Shown: in pieces, positions 10,860-21,013 of the stretch
Numbering within the stretch: position 1 is the first letter of the stretch
How the letters are laid out: every line of letters starts with the position of its first letter
Made by a program: the position numbers and the translations under genes
DNA from: Nocardioides limicola
GTDB taxonomy: Bacteria > Actinomycetota > Actinomycetes > Propionibacteriales > Nocardioidaceae
DNA: 64,000 nt
Assembly: GCF_016827675.1 (NCBI RefSeq)
Contig: NZ_JAERJA010000001.1
Span: 248,001 to 312,000 of the forward strand
Reading direction: 5' to 3'
The notes under the pieces: generated by a model
Databases searched by the model: none
What the model saw: only the letters and a program-made list of their open reading frames with translations
Told to the model about the DNA's origin: nothing

Positions 10860-12251
10860 TCACTGTGCCTGCGAGACACTCGACATGTTGAAGTCCGGCA
10901 CCCGCAGTGCCGGGGTCGCGGTGCGGGGGAAGTAGTCGCCCCACTCGCGGCTGAAACTGGGTGCGGTGGTGCCGGCGGCGCTGAAGCGCTGCAGCAGGTC
11001 GATCGGGCTCTCGTTGAACCGGAAGTTGTTCACCGCGCCGGTGACCTCCCCGTTCTCGACGAGATAGACGCCGTCGCGGGTCAGCCCGGTGAGCAGCAGC
11101 GACTGCGGGTCGACTTCCCGGATGTACCACAGACTCGTCACCAGCAGGCCGCGCTCGACGTCGGCCACCAGGTCGTCGACGCTGCCGGAGCCGCCGTCGA
11201 CCTCGAGCACGAGATTGTCGATGCCGGGTGTGGTCGGCTGTCCGGTCAGCGCCGAGGTGTGCCTGGTCTGCATCAGCGCGGACAGGACGCCGTCGCGGAT
11301 CCAGTCGGTGCGGGCCAACGGCAGACCGTTGTCGAACACCGAACCCGTCACCGAGGACGAGGGTGCGATCACGAACGGCGCTGCCTGGAGCCCGGGGTAC
11401 GCCGGGTCGGAGAAGACCTGCACCTGCGGACTGACGATCCGTTCGGAGATGCGGGTGCCGCCGCCACGTCGGCTGTAGACCGACTGTCCCTCGTGGGCCA
11501 CCCGGGCGGCACTGTTCCAGTAGGCGTAGATGAGGAGGTCGGCCACCGATGACGGGGGCAGCACGGTGTCGTAGCGGCCGGCCGGCAGTGCCACGGTGCG
11601 CGCGGCCCAGCCGAGGCGACGAGCGAGGGTCTGGTCGAGGCCGGCGGCGTCGAGGGCGGAGAAGTCGCGTCCCGAGCCGCCCAACCATGCGCTGCTGGCC
11701 AGATCGGAGGTCTTGGCGGTGCATCCCCAGTGGCCGGTCGGCTGCACGTGACGCAGCCGCAGCCCGGCACTGGAGCCGAGGTAGCTGGTGGTGACCTCGT
11801 GGTCGATGAAGCCGTAGAGGACCCGGCCACCGGCTCGGGCCTGGCCGAAGGACTCGCCCAGGCCTACGGCGATGTCGGCGTAGACCCCGATCCCGGTCTC
11901 CTCGGGGGGCAGCGCCCAGTCGGCCGCGGCAACGCCGGCCACCAGTTCGGCCGCATCCTCGGCGAACTCGGCCGATCGTGCCGCCGCGTCGGCTGCCTCC
12001 GTCAGTGCGGTGGCCTGGGCCAGGGAGGTCGCGGTCCCGGTCACCGATCCGACCCGGACACCGGCTGCCTCGACCGCGAAGGCGATCACGGTCAGGACCT
12101 GGGCGCGCATCTCGCCGTTGGTGGTCAGGGTGTTGTTGGCCCAGCGCAGGTTGGCGCTGGTGCTGCTCTGGGCGATGGCGACCGAATGGTGACTGGTGCT
12201 GGTGGCCAGCACGTGCTCGACGAGTTGCTGCGGCGTCGGCGTCGTGGTCAT
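10860..12251 (-). CDS. tldE: TldE/PmbA-family metallopeptidase subunit
   Basis: 463 residues. TldE is the partner that lacks the metal motif; with TldD it forms a heterodimeric protease known for antitoxin CcdA degradation and modified-peptide maturation. Conserved features include [12 protein letters not shown] near the start and the C-terminal [12 protein letters not shown]. No HExxxH is seen, as expected for TldE. The ATG shares one base with the tldD stop (TGATG), so the two are made together. Confidence 0.92.
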   Translation of the reverse strand: MTTTPTPQQLVEHVLATSTSHHSVAIAQSSTSANLRWANNTLTTNGEMRAQVLTVIAFAVEAAGVRVGSVTGTATSLAQATALTEAADAAARSAEFAEDAAELVAGVAAADWALPPEETGIGVYADIAVGLGESFGQARAGGRVLYGFIDHEVTTSYLGSSAGLRLRHVQPTGHWGCTAKTSDLASSAWLGGSGRDFSALDAAGLDQTLARRLGWAARTVALPAGRYDTVLPPSSVADLLIYAYWNSAARVAHEGQSVYSRRGGGTRISERIVSPQVQVFSDPAYPGLQAAPFVIAPSSSVTGSVFDNGLPLARTDWIRDGVLSALMQTRHTSALTGQPTTPGIDNLVLEVDGGSGSVDDLVADVERGLLVTSLWYIREVDPQSLLLTGLTRDGVYLVENGEVTGAVNNFRFNESPIDLLQRFSAAGTTAPSFSREWGDYFPRTATPALRVPDFNMSSVSQAQ

Positions 12252-13762
12252 CACTGGCCTCCCTCGTCGGCAGTGTTGAGGACACGGACCTGGCGGAACA
12301 GGGCGCTGGGACAGCCGTGGCTGACCGCAGCCACCTGGCCAGGTTGCGCCTTGCCGCAGTTGAACGCGCCGCCCAACTCCCACGTCTGCGGTCCGCCGAC
12401 GGCCTCCATGGATCCCCAGAAGTCCGTGGTGGTGGCCTGGTAGGCGACATCGCGCAACTGCCCGTCGAGTTCGCCGTCCCGGATCGCATAGAAGCGTTGG
12501 CCGGTGAACTGGAAGTTGTAGCGCTGCATGTCGATGGACCAGGACCGGTCGCCGACGATGTAGATGCCTCGCTCCACCTGGGAGATCAGTCCCGAGGTGT
12601 CCGGGCCGTCGGGGTCGGCCTTCAGGGAGACGTTGGCCATCCGCTGGATCGGCACGTGTCCGGGTGAATCGGCGTACGCACACCCGTTGGAACGACCTCC
12701 ATTGAGTTCCGGCTTCATCGCCGCCATCGGCCGGTCCAGCTGATAGCCCACCAGCACGCCGTCGGTGACGATGTCCCACTCCTGGGTCTGCACGCCCTCG
12801 TCGTCGTAGCCGATGGTGGCCAGGCCGTGGTCGATCGTGCGGTCGCCGGTCACGTTCATCACCTCCGACCCGTAGCGCAGTGACCCGAGGTTGTCGTAGG
12901 TGGCGAACGAGGTGCCCGCATAGTTCGCCTCATAGCCCAGTGCCCGGTCCAGTTCGGTGGCGTGGCCGATCGACTCGTGGATGGTGAGCCACAGGTTGGA
13001 CGGGTGGATGACGAGGTCGTAGTGGCCCGCGTCCACACTCGGCGCCTGCAGCTTCTCCGCCAGCAGGTCGGGCACCTCGGCGAGCTCGCGATCGAAGTCC
13101 CAGCCGGTCCCGGTCAGATACTCCCAACCGCGGCCCACCGGCGGAGCCACCGAGCGCATCGAGTCGAAGGCTCCGGTGTCGGAGTTTGTGCCCATCGCCT
13201 CGAAGCGCGGTTGGAGCCGGATCCGTTGCTGGGTGGTGCGGGTGCCCGCGAGGTCGGCGTAGTACTTGTTCTCCTGGACCTGCATCAGGTCGGCGGTGGC
13301 GTGCTGGACCACGGGGTGCGCGCTCAGCCGGTGGGTCCAGTCGATGAGCAGGGCGACCTTCTCGGCCATCGGTACGTCCAGGGGGTTCACCTGGTACGCC
13401 GACACCCAGGACACGTCGTCGTGGACGGGCTCGGGCGCCAACTCGACCGGAGTGGTGGTCATCCGGGCGGCCACCTCGGCCACGGCCACCGCCGCCTCGG
13501 CGACTCGGGCCGCTTCGGCCTCGGTGAGCACCGGACTGGAGGCGAAGCCCCAGGCTCCGCGATGCACGACGCGCACGGCGAAACCGAGCTCCTCGGCATC
13601 GGCGGCGCCGGTGAGGGCACCGTCGCGGACCGCGAGGTTCTGGGTGCGGATCCGTTCGAAACGGAAGTCGGCGTGGGAGACACCGAGGTCGGCGGCGCGC
13701 TGTAGCGCGATGTCGCCCAACCTGCGGTATCCGAGAGTGGTGAACGAGGGGTCAACGGTCAC
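12251..13762 (-). CDS. tldD: TldD-family metallopeptidase
   Basis: 503 residues from GTG 13762. The catalytic zinc motif HExxxH is visible as HESIGHATELDR around residue 265, with downstream conserved GCAYADSPGHVPIQRM. The GTG start overlaps the sbcC stop as GTGA and is preferred to an ATG at 13789 inside sbcC. TldD/TldE pairs are common, but their joining to sbcCD through stop/start overlaps is notable. Substrate: none evident nearby. Confidence 0.92.
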   Translation of the reverse strand: MTVDPSFTTLGYRRLGDIALQRAADLGVSHADFRFERIRTQNLAVRDGALTGAADAEELGFAVRVVHRGAWGFASSPVLTEAEAARVAEAAVAVAEVAARMTTTPVELAPEPVHDDVSWVSAYQVNPLDVPMAEKVALLIDWTHRLSAHPVVQHATADLMQVQENKYYADLAGTRTTQQRIRLQPRFEAMGTNSDTGAFDSMRSVAPPVGRGWEYLTGTGWDFDRELAEVPDLLAEKLQAPSVDAGHYDLVIHPSNLWLTIHESIGHATELDRALGYEANYAGTSFATYDNLGSLRYGSEVMNVTGDRTIDHGLATIGYDDEGVQTQEWDIVTDGVLVGYQLDRPMAAMKPELNGGRSNGCAYADSPGHVPIQRMANVSLKADPDGPDTSGLISQVERGIYIVGDRSWSIDMQRYNFQFTGQRFYAIRDGELDGQLRDVAYQATTTDFWGSMEAVGGPQTWELGGAFNCGKAQPGQVAAVSHGCPSALFRQVRVLNTADEGGQ

Positions 13763-16728
13763 AGGGGCGAACCTAGCCCACGGACACAAGCCAACGTCGA
13801 GCCGCTCCGGCCTTTGCTGATCTGCACCTGGGTGGGGATCCGGTCCCGCATCTCCGCCACGTGGCTGACCACGCCGACCACCCGGCCACCGTCGCGCAGG
13901 GTGTCCAGGGTGTCCATCACGTCGTCCAACGTGTCCGCGTCCAGGGAACCGAAGCCCTCATCGACGAAGAGGGTGCCGATCTCGACCCCGCCGGTCTCGT
14001 GGCTGACCACGTCGGTGAGTCCCAGCGCCAGGGCCAGGGAGACCACGAACAGTTCGCCACCCGAGAGTGTCATCGGCTCCCGGGAGAGGCCGGACCACTC
14101 GTCGACCACTCGCAGCGACAGGCCACCGCGGGACTCCCGGGCACCGCGCGTCGTACTGTGCTGGAGCGAGTAGCGTCCGTCGGACATGCGCCGCAGCCTG
14201 AGGTTGGCTGCGTCCACGACCTGGCCCAGGCGCCAGGCCAGCACGTAGGCCGACAGGCGCATCTGCCAGGTGTTGTCGGCTCCCTTGCCCTCCGCCAGTG
14301 CAGCGACCCTCTGGCTGACCGCCCACTGCGCCAGCAGGGGCTCCCACCTCCGGAGTTCGTCGGCGAGTTCCGCGGCCAGTTCAGTCAGCCGGCGGGACCG
14401 GTCCTCGGCGGTCCGCCGGGCCGCGTCGGCGGCGGCATGATCTGCTTCGGCCAGGGCGACGGCCTCGTCATGGGCCGTCAGGTCGGGGGCCGGTTGTGCT
14501 GCCGCCGTGAGCAGGGCGGGATCGTCCACGACCGAGGTGACCGCGGCGAGCCGGCGGTCGTGCTCGCGGACCTGTGCCAGCCAGGCTGCCCGGGTCTCGT
14601 CGGGGAGCAGGGCGGCCCGCGCCGCTGCGACGTCGGTGAAGCCCGAGGCGGTCACGGCGTCATCGACATCGCCTCGGGCCGCGTCGAGGTCCTGCACCGA
14701 GCGGTCCCAGCCTCGGGCGGCAGTGAGAGCCCGCTGCAGCAGGTCGGCGGCCGCCGTTGCCTGGGCCAGCTCATCGGCCGGGTCGCCGTCGGTACCCAAC
14801 AGAGCGACGATCTGAGCGGTGGCCTCAGCGACTCGCCGGGTGAGGGCAGTCCGGTCCTCGGTGAGGCGGGCCAGGTCGGCGTGGAGGCTGCCGACCTCGG
14901 CCTGCAGGGTGGTCGCCTGCTCCAAGGCGTGGTGGAGTCGTTCGAGCCTGGGGGTGGCGTCGGCGGCCAGTGCGGTGGCGTCGGCCAGCTGGGCGACGAG
15001 GTCGTCGTAGGCCCGGGCGACCTGGTCGTGGGGCTCCTCACCGGCCGTGCTGGCCGCGACCGAGATCGCGTGCTCATGGGCGGCCAGGGTGTCCCGTGCC
15101 GCCGTGCGGGTGAGCTCGGCATCGTCGATCCGGCGCCGTAGCGCTTTCTCGTCGCCGGCGTCGGTGTCTGCGACGTCGGCCGCCGGCTGGGGGTGTTCGC
15201 AGGAGCCGCAGACCGGGCAGGCGCCGCCGACGACCAGGTGACCGGCCAGCTCGGTGGCCGCGGTGGCCAGCCGCCGGACGCGCAGGGCCTCCCATTCCTC
15301 GCGCAGCCGGTCGTGGGCGATGCTCGCCTCGTCGAGGACGGCCGTCAGCTCAGCGTGCCGCTGGCGCAACTCGACCAGTTCGGCCTGCGCGGACAGGCGT
15401 GTCTGCAGTCTGTCGCGCTCCGTGGTCAGGGTCGCCAGTTGGGCCGTGGCGTGCTGGGCTGCCGCGACCTCGGCGCGGGCCGACGCGACCTGATCCGGAA
15501 GGGTGGCCAGCGTGGCCTCCGCGGCGGCCAGCGCAGTGCTGGTCCGCTCCAGGTCAGCGTCCACGGAAGCGAGGGTGGCCAGATCCTGATCGCGACGCTC
15601 GCTGACGGGGAGGAGGCCGTGCAACGCGTTCACGCGCGCCACGGCGGCGGCTGCTGCCTCGTCGATCTCGTCGGTGACCGCGGTTGCGCAGAGCCCCGCC
15701 TCGACCGCCGCCGTGGTCAGGGCCGATCGATCGTGCTGCTCGCGGGCGGACGTCCGGTCGAGAAGCCGGAGCGAGGCAGCCACCGGCTGCGCCCGTTCGG
15801 CCTCGAGGAGGCGCTCACGCACCTGATCGATCTGGTCGGCGGCCGCCTCGAGGTCGGCCAGGTCGCGCAGCGCCGTAGCGTGCCGCAGTTGTCGCTCGCT
15901 GAGCTCACGAGCGGTCGCCAGCTCGGACCGCGCCTCAGTGAGGACCGCGTGAGCACGTCCGGCCTCCTCGCCGACGCGCGCGGTGGTGGTGGCCGCCGCC
16001 TCCTCCAGTGCGGCGAGCCAGTCGCGCACCTCGTCGGCGCTCTCGACCTCCACGGGCGGCTCAGCCATCGTCTCGGAGACTCGGGCGACCAGGTTCTGGA
16101 TCCGCTGCCGGGCCAGGTCCGCCTCCCTCCGTAACGTGGTGCGGTGGTCGCGGAGCCAGCCCTCGACCCGTTCGAACCGTCGGGTGCGGAACAGGGTGGC
16201 CAGCAACGCCTGTCGCTCGTCCGGCCCGGAGCTGAGGAAGTCCTGGAAGCGGCCCTGCGGCAACAGCGCCACCTGGGTGAACTGGGTCCGGGTCATGCCG
16301 AGCAGTTCGGTGATCAGGTGGCCGGCCTCGTCGAGCCGCGAGGTCAGGTGGACCTGCTCGCCCGCCACCAGTTCGTGCACCACGGCCTTGGCGTGCTCGG
16401 TGGTGGTGCCGGTGCCGCGCTTCTTGGGACGGTCCCAGGCGGGGGAGCGGGTGAAGGTGAACCGCCGATCCCCGATGCTCAGGTCCAGTTCGACTCGCGG
16501 GGCACGCCCGATCGGCGCCAGCTGGCAGCGCAGGCTCCTGGCGGCACCGCGGTCGCCGGGCACATCTCCGTAGAGCGCGAAGCAGACGGCGTCCAGGACG
16601 CTCGTCTTCCCGGCGCCGGTCGGACCGCTGAGCAGGAACAACCCGGCGTCGCTCAACTCGTCGAAGTCGACCTCGACCGTGTCCGCGAAGGGTCCGAAGG
16701 CGGTGATCTCGAGGCGATGGAGCCGCAT
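13759..16728 (-). CDS. sbcC: Exonuclease subunit SbcC (Rad50-like ATPase)
   Basis: 989 residues. Walker A GPTGAGKTSVLDAVCFALYG is at about residue 36. Long coiled-coil arms flank a zinc hook CPVCGSCEHP near residue 500. The ABC signature LSGGE and Walker B LFVDEGFGSLD are at the C-terminus. With SbcD it cleaves hairpin and blocked DNA ends. The ATG at 16728 shares a base with the sbcD stop. The very high Ala/Leu/Arg coiled-coil content explains the long open frames on the opposite strand. Confidence 0.95.
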   Translation of the reverse strand: MRLHRLEITAFGPFADTVEVDFDELSDAGLFLLSGPTGAGKTSVLDAVCFALYGDVPGDRGAARSLRCQLAPIGRAPRVELDLSIGDRRFTFTRSPAWDRPKKRGTGTTTEHAKAVVHELVAGEQVHLTSRLDEAGHLITELLGMTRTQFTQVALLPQGRFQDFLSSGPDERQALLATLFRTRRFERVEGWLRDHRTTLRREADLARQRIQNLVARVSETMAEPPVEVESADEVRDWLAALEEAAATTTARVGEEAGRAHAVLTEARSELATARELSERQLRHATALRDLADLEAAADQIDQVRERLLEAERAQPVAASLRLLDRTSAREQHDRSALTTAAVEAGLCATAVTDEIDEAAAAAVARVNALHGLLPVSERRDQDLATLASVDADLERTSTALAAAEATLATLPDQVASARAEVAAAQHATAQLATLTTERDRLQTRLSAQAELVELRQRHAELTAVLDEASIAHDRLREEWEALRVRRLATAATELAGHLVVGGACPVCGSCEHPQPAADVADTDAGDEKALRRRIDDAELTRTAARDTLAAHEHAISVAASTAGEEPHDQVARAYDDLVAQLADATALAADATPRLERLHHALEQATTLQAEVGSLHADLARLTEDRTALTRRVAEATAQIVALLGTDGDPADELAQATAAADLLQRALTAARGWDRSVQDLDAARGDVDDAVTASGFTDVAAARAALLPDETRAAWLAQVREHDRRLAAVTSVVDDPALLTAAAQPAPDLTAHDEAVALAEADHAAADAARRTAEDRSRRLTELAAELADELRRWEPLLAQWAVSQRVAALAEGKGADNTWQMRLSAYVLAWRLGQVVDAANLRLRRMSDGRYSLQHSTTRGARESRGGLSLRVVDEWSGLSREPMTLSGGELFVVSLALALGLTDVVSHETGGVEIGTLFVDEGFGSLDADTLDDVMDTLDTLRDGGRVVGVVSHVAEMRDRIPTQVQISKGRSGSTLACVRGLGSPL

Positions 16729-17897
16729 CAGGCCACCACCTCGGCCGGGTCCAGGTCGCGGTCCTCACAGCACGCCTCCACGGCGTCGCGCAGCAGCGCC
16801 GACTCGGCGGCATCTGCGGGGGCGCCACGCACGGCCTCCACGAAGGCGAGCGCCACCTCGTGGTCGCTGCGGCCCGTCACCGGTGCCGTCATTGGAGCCG
16901 TGCCGGGCCCGGAGTGTGGAGCGAACGTGAGCACCAGCGCATGTGGGAACCGGCGACGGAGTCGTTCCATCGCCTCCGCGGGACGGATGTCGTCGGTGAG
17001 CGTGGCCTGGACCCAGGCACCCTCGTCGGCGGTGTACGCCGGGTCGGCGAGCAGTGCCTCGAGGGTCCCGGAGAGGCGGGCCAGCCGGCGTGGCACCGGC
17101 GCCTCCACGAACTCGGTCGCCGCCACCCCCTCGGCGCCCAGGTCGACGAGCCAGGAGCCCTTGGTGTGGCCGGCCTCGGAGAACGAGTAGGCCAGCGGCG
17201 ACCCGGAGTAGCGAACCGTCTCGGTCAGCACGTGCGCGCCGTGCAGGTGTCCGAGCGCGGTGTAGTCGACCCCGTCGAACACCGACGTGGGGACCAGGCT
17301 GACCCCACCGACACTGATGTCGCGCTCGGAGTCCGACGGCACCGGCGCGGCGGCACCCCCGACGAACGCATGCGCGAGCACCACCGACCTGGCTCCGGGG
17401 CGGGAGGCGAGGTCGGCGCGAACCCGCCGCATCGCCTCCTCCAGGGCCGCCTGGTGGGAGCGTTCGGGCAGCTCCCAGGCACGGTGCACGGCCTCGGGAT
17501 CCAGGTAGGGCAGGCCGTGCACGGCGACCTCGCCGTGCTCATCGCCCAGCAGCACCGGCGTGCCCACCGACGCCGCCCGGGTGCGCAGGTGTACCCCGGC
17601 CCGGTCGATGAGGTCGGCCCCGAATCCGAGCCGCTGCGCCGAGTCATGGTTGCCCGAGGTGACCACCACCTTCGCCCGGCTGGCCGCCAGCCGGGCGAGT
17701 GCCTCATTGGCCAGGTGGACGGCGTCGACCGGCGGCAGCGCGCGGTCGTAGATGTCGCCGGAGACCACCACCAGATCAACGGACTCGGAGTCGACGACCT
17801 CGATCAGATGGTCGACGAAGGCAGCCTGATGACCGAGCAGTCCTTCCCGGTGGAAGGAGCGGCCCAGATGCCAGTCGGAGGTGTGCAGGATCCTCAC
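16728..17897 (-). CDS. sbcD: Exonuclease subunit SbcD (Mre11-like)
   Basis: 389 residues. Metallophosphoesterase motifs are present: HTSDWHLGR at the N-terminus, SGDIYDRALPP, and SGNHDSAQRL. A C-terminal capping domain follows. GTG 17897 is chosen because the protein family begins with RILHTSDWH. TAGGTT at 17905-17910 ends 7 bases upstream, matching a leaderless promoter. This is the first gene of the sbcD-sbcC-tldD-tldE run. Confidence 0.94.
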   Translation of the reverse strand: MRILHTSDWHLGRSFHREGLLGHQAAFVDHLIEVVDSESVDLVVVSGDIYDRALPPVDAVHLANEALARLAASRAKVVVTSGNHDSAQRLGFGADLIDRAGVHLRTRAASVGTPVLLGDEHGEVAVHGLPYLDPEAVHRAWELPERSHQAALEEAMRRVRADLASRPGARSVVLAHAFVGGAAAPVPSDSERDISVGGVSLVPTSVFDGVDYTALGHLHGAHVLTETVRYSGSPLAYSFSEAGHTKGSWLVDLGAEGVAATEFVEAPVPRRLARLSGTLEALLADPAYTADEGAWVQATLTDDIRPAEAMERLRRRFPHALVLTFAPHSGPGTAPMTAPVTGRSDHEVALAFVEAVRGAPADAAESALLRDAVEACCEDRDLDPAEVVA

Positions 17898-17904
17898 GAC
17901 ATCG

Positions 17905-17910
17905 AACCTA
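17905..17910 (-). promoter_or_regulatory. -10 element for the sbcDC-tldDE operon
   Basis: On the minus strand TAGGTT is followed by 7 bases and then the sbcD GTG. No purine-rich RBS lies between, so a leaderless transcript is likely. Confidence 0.45.
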
Positions 17911-17966
17911 GAGGGGACCTCCGACAGTTGGGTTCGTGCCACGCCGCAGGGGGCCGAGATGGGGTG

Positions 17967-18509
17967 TTAGGGCCGCCATTTGAGCGAGCAACCCATGCTG
18001 GGTCGATGAGGCTCCGGCACCGGCTGCCCGGCCAGCACGCGAGTGATCGCGGACCGCAGTTCCTCGCCGGTGACCGGCAGACCGTTGCCGGGGGTGGACG
18101 CATCCATCGCCCCGCGGTACGCCAAGGAACCCGCGGCGTCGTACAGGAAGAAGTCCGGCGTGCAGGCGGCACCGAACGCTCGCGCCACCTGCTGGGAGCG
18201 GTCGAGCAGGTACGGGAAGTCCCAGCCGGCTCGGGTGGCCTGGTCGCGCATGCCCGGCAGGTCGTCGTCGGGGTAGGCGTCGGTGTCGTTGGCGCAGATG
18301 GCCACCACGGCCAGGCCCGGTGAGTCCGCCACCACGGCGGCGAGCCCCGCCTCCACGTGCTTCACGTACGGGCAGTGGTTGCAGACGAACGCGACCAGCA
18401 GCGTCTGCCCGGCGAACTCGGAACTGTCGACGGTGCGGCCCTCGAGATCGGGCAGCGCGAAGTGGGGGAGGGCAGTGCCCAGGGGGACCATTTCGGATTC
18501 CACGGCCAT
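17967..18509 (-). CDS. Thioredoxin-fold (AhpC/TSA-like) redoxin
   Basis: 180 residues with a thioredoxin-like fold. The active-site region is FVCNHCPYVKHVE, a CxxC followed by the cis-Pro-like CTPDFFLYD further on. Such proteins are annotated as thioredoxin-family/peroxiredoxin-like; the electron partner is unknown. Start ATG 18509 has TACGCT six bases upstream and no RBS, again leaderless. It has its own promoter between sbcD and pepN. No signal peptide. Confidence 0.85.
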   Translation of the reverse strand: MAVESEMVPLGTALPHFALPDLEGRTVDSSEFAGQTLLVAFVCNHCPYVKHVEAGLAAVVADSPGLAVVAICANDTDAYPDDDLPGMRDQATRAGWDFPYLLDRSQQVARAFGAACTPDFFLYDAAGSLAYRGAMDASTPGNGLPVTGEELRSAITRVLAGQPVPEPHRPSMGCSLKWRP

Positions 18510-18515
18510 CCGCCC

Positions 18516-18521
18516 AGCGTA
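18516..18521 (-). promoter_or_regulatory. -10 element for the redoxin gene
   Basis: TACGCT on the minus strand, 6 bases before ATG 18509, in a gap of only 23 bases after the pepN stop. Confidence 0.42.
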
Positions 18522-18532
18522 CGCAGTGCGGC

Positions 18533-21013
18533 TCAGCGAGAACCGAGCAGCCTGAGCCGGCGACGCCGACGCAGTTCGTCGGCCAGATCCGTGAGCCGTC
18601 GCTGCACCGATGGTTCCAGGACGTGGGCGTCGAGGAGCTCCTCGGTCGCCGCCAGCGTGGCGGAGTCGAGGTGCCCCAGCGGGAAGAAGGCGGCGGCGAC
18701 GTCGGGCAGCATCCAGCCCTCGTAGTGCTCGTGCAGCCGGCGTACGTCGGAGAAGTAGCGGGTCAGGTAGGCGTCGGTGAACTCGGACTGATCGGCGTTC
18801 CAGAAGCCGGCACCGATCGCGGTCACCTGGTGGTTCGCTGCGGTCCGTTCCCCGGTCAGGTGACTCCAGGCCCAGGCCTTGGCGTCGGCCGCGGGGAGGG
18901 CTGCCCGGCAGCGACCGAACTCGATCCGGGCCACCGTGGTCGGCTCGGCGTCGAGATGCTCGGTCAGCTCGGTCACGTCGGTGTCCCCGAGGGCCGCGAG
19001 CCGGTGCAGGACCCGCCACCGCAGGTCGGTGTCGAGGATCAGCCCTTCGGGCACCGACCCCTGCAGCCAACCGCGCAGCACGAGCGGATCCGTCGTACAC
19101 CGGATCTGACCCTGGAACGCGGCGAGCCGGGTGCTCGAGCGCGGAGCCGCCGACTCCACCCGCGCGGCACAGGCGCCGGCGAGGTCGTCGAACAGTGAGC
19201 GCCGGTCGTCCAGCAGTGGGGCTACCACCTCGCAGGCCCACGGGACCAGCGTGCCCAGGCCGTCGTCGTCCTCCCGCGGAATGCCCGCGATCAGCAGCGC
19301 CCGGAGCTCCGCCGGCGTCACGGCGGCGTTGTGGGCGGCCGAGCGTACGGAGTTCCAGATCCCGGCTCGCACCCGCGGGTCGGTGGTGCCGGCGAGCAGG
19401 GTGGGCAGGGTCCGGCGGGTCCGGTCGTCCAGCAGAGTCACCGCCCAGGTGTCCTCGAAGCAGTCCACCACCACCGCGGCGTCGGCGGGGATGTCGAGCA
19501 GGGCCGTCCGATCGCCCTCGGTGGAGACCTCACGCACCTCCCACGTGACCGGCGGGGTCGCCGGGGGAGTGGCCACGGCCAGCCTCAGGGTGTGCGCCCG
19601 GTCCGCCGGGAGCCCGTCGGGCTGGCTGCGCAGCAGCGTCGGCCCGGCCCTGTCGACGGAGAGGGTGTCGGCGCCGGCCCGGCGGAGCCAGTGGTCAGTG
19701 AAGGCGGCCAGGTCGATACGGGTGCCGGCCCGGTCCGCGGCCCGCTGCCAGCAGCCGACCAGGTCGGCCATGGTGGCGTTGCCGAACGTGGCTCGCTCGA
19801 AATGGTCGACCACCCCGGCCAGGAACACGTCGTCGCCGAGCCGGGTGTTGAGCTGCTTGAGGATGCTGGAGCCCTTGACGTAGGAGATGCCGTCGAAGTC
19901 CTGCAGTGCCAGTCGCGCGTCGGTCGCCCCGTTGCCGGCCACCGGGTGGGTGGTCGGACGCTGATCGGTGACCAGGCCCCACTGTCGACGCGCCCAGGCG
20001 TGATGGGTCCAGGCGTCGCCGTACTCGGTGACGTCGGCGGTGACCCGGTTGCCGAGGTACTCGGCGAAGGACTCGTTCAGCCACAGGTCGTCCCACCAAC
20101 GTGGCGTGGTGAGGTTGCCGAACCACTGGTGGGCCATCTCGTGGGCGACCGTGGTGGCTCGCTTGATCCGGGTGCCGCGGGTGACGGCACTGGTGTAGAT
20201 CATCTGGTCCCGGAAGGTCACACAGCCCGGGTTCTCCATCGCCCCCGCGTTGAAGTCGGGCACGAACGCCTGGTGGTACTTCCCGAACGGGTAGCGGATC
20301 CCGAACAGCCGATGGAACTCGTCGAAGCACTGCCGGGTGAGGGTGAGCAGTTCGTCGGCCTCGGCCTCCAGGGCGGAGGCGAGGCTGGCCCGGGCACTGA
20401 GCCCGAGCGGGATCCCGTCGTGGTGATCGGAGATCAGGTGGTAGGGCCCGGCCACCAGGGTGACGAAGTAGGTGGACAGCGGCGCGGAGGCCTCGAACTC
20501 CCAACGTCCAGGCTCCACCTGCTCACCGGCGGCGTTGCCGATCACTGTCCAGTCCACCGGAGCGGTGACGTGGAAGGTGTACGGCGCCTTCAGGTCGGGC
20601 TGGTCGAAACAGGCGAAGACGCTGGGGGCGGCGTCCATGAACGACATCCCGTAGACGTAGCGACGTCCGTCCGCCGGGTCGGTGTGGTGGTGCAGTCCCT
20701 CGCCGTCGGTGCGGAACCGCATGGTGGCATCGACGGTGAGGTGGTTGTCCCCGGCGAGCGTGTCCAACCGGATACGGCCGTTCACCAGCGCTTCCTCGGA
20801 CAAGGCGGCGTCGTTGAAGCGCATCTCGTGCAGCCGCACCGGGTCGACCTCACAGAAGGTCGGGCCGCCGGTGCTGGCGAAGGTGATCCGGGTGACGGAG
20901 CGGAAGGTCTCCGGATCGCCGGCCAGGTCCAGGGTGACGTCGTACGACGTGACGTCGAGTTGGGCGGCGCGGGCCTGGGCCTCGGTGTGGGTGAGGCTTG
21001 GCCGCGACGTCAT
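18533..21013 (-). CDS. pepN: Aminopeptidase N (M1 family)
   Basis: 826 residues, a usual size for actinobacterial PepN. Visible are the exopeptidase motif GAMEN (FNAGAMENPG), the zinc motif HExxH as HEMAHQWFGN, and the third ligand Glu in LNESFAEYLGN 18 residues later. The large ERAP1-like C-terminal domain completes the protein. It removes N-terminal residues from peptides in the cytosol. The ATG overlaps the stop of the upstream lipoprotein PPIase gene (ATGA). Confidence 0.95.
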   Translation of the reverse strand: MTSRPSLTHTEAQARAAQLDVTSYDVTLDLAGDPETFRSVTRITFASTGGPTFCEVDPVRLHEMRFNDAALSEEALVNGRIRLDTLAGDNHLTVDATMRFRTDGEGLHHHTDPADGRRYVYGMSFMDAAPSVFACFDQPDLKAPYTFHVTAPVDWTVIGNAAGEQVEPGRWEFEASAPLSTYFVTLVAGPYHLISDHHDGIPLGLSARASLASALEAEADELLTLTRQCFDEFHRLFGIRYPFGKYHQAFVPDFNAGAMENPGCVTFRDQMIYTSAVTRGTRIKRATTVAHEMAHQWFGNLTTPRWWDDLWLNESFAEYLGNRVTADVTEYGDAWTHHAWARRQWGLVTDQRPTTHPVAGNGATDARLALQDFDGISYVKGSSILKQLNTRLGDDVFLAGVVDHFERATFGNATMADLVGCWQRAADRAGTRIDLAAFTDHWLRRAGADTLSVDRAGPTLLRSQPDGLPADRAHTLRLAVATPPATPPVTWEVREVSTEGDRTALLDIPADAAVVVDCFEDTWAVTLLDDRTRRTLPTLLAGTTDPRVRAGIWNSVRSAAHNAAVTPAELRALLIAGIPREDDDGLGTLVPWACEVVAPLLDDRRSLFDDLAGACAARVESAAPRSSTRLAAFQGQIRCTTDPLVLRGWLQGSVPEGLILDTDLRWRVLHRLAALGDTDVTELTEHLDAEPTTVARIEFGRCRAALPAADAKAWAWSHLTGERTAANHQVTAIGAGFWNADQSEFTDAYLTRYFSDVRRLHEHYEGWMLPDVAAAFFPLGHLDSATLAATEELLDAHVLEPSVQRRLTDLADELRRRRRLRLLGSR

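Noticed and set aside
13861..15141. Long + strand frames opposite sbcC and sbcD
   Set aside because: They mirror coiled-coil codons (Ala/Leu/Arg) of SbcC; no start signals or domains.
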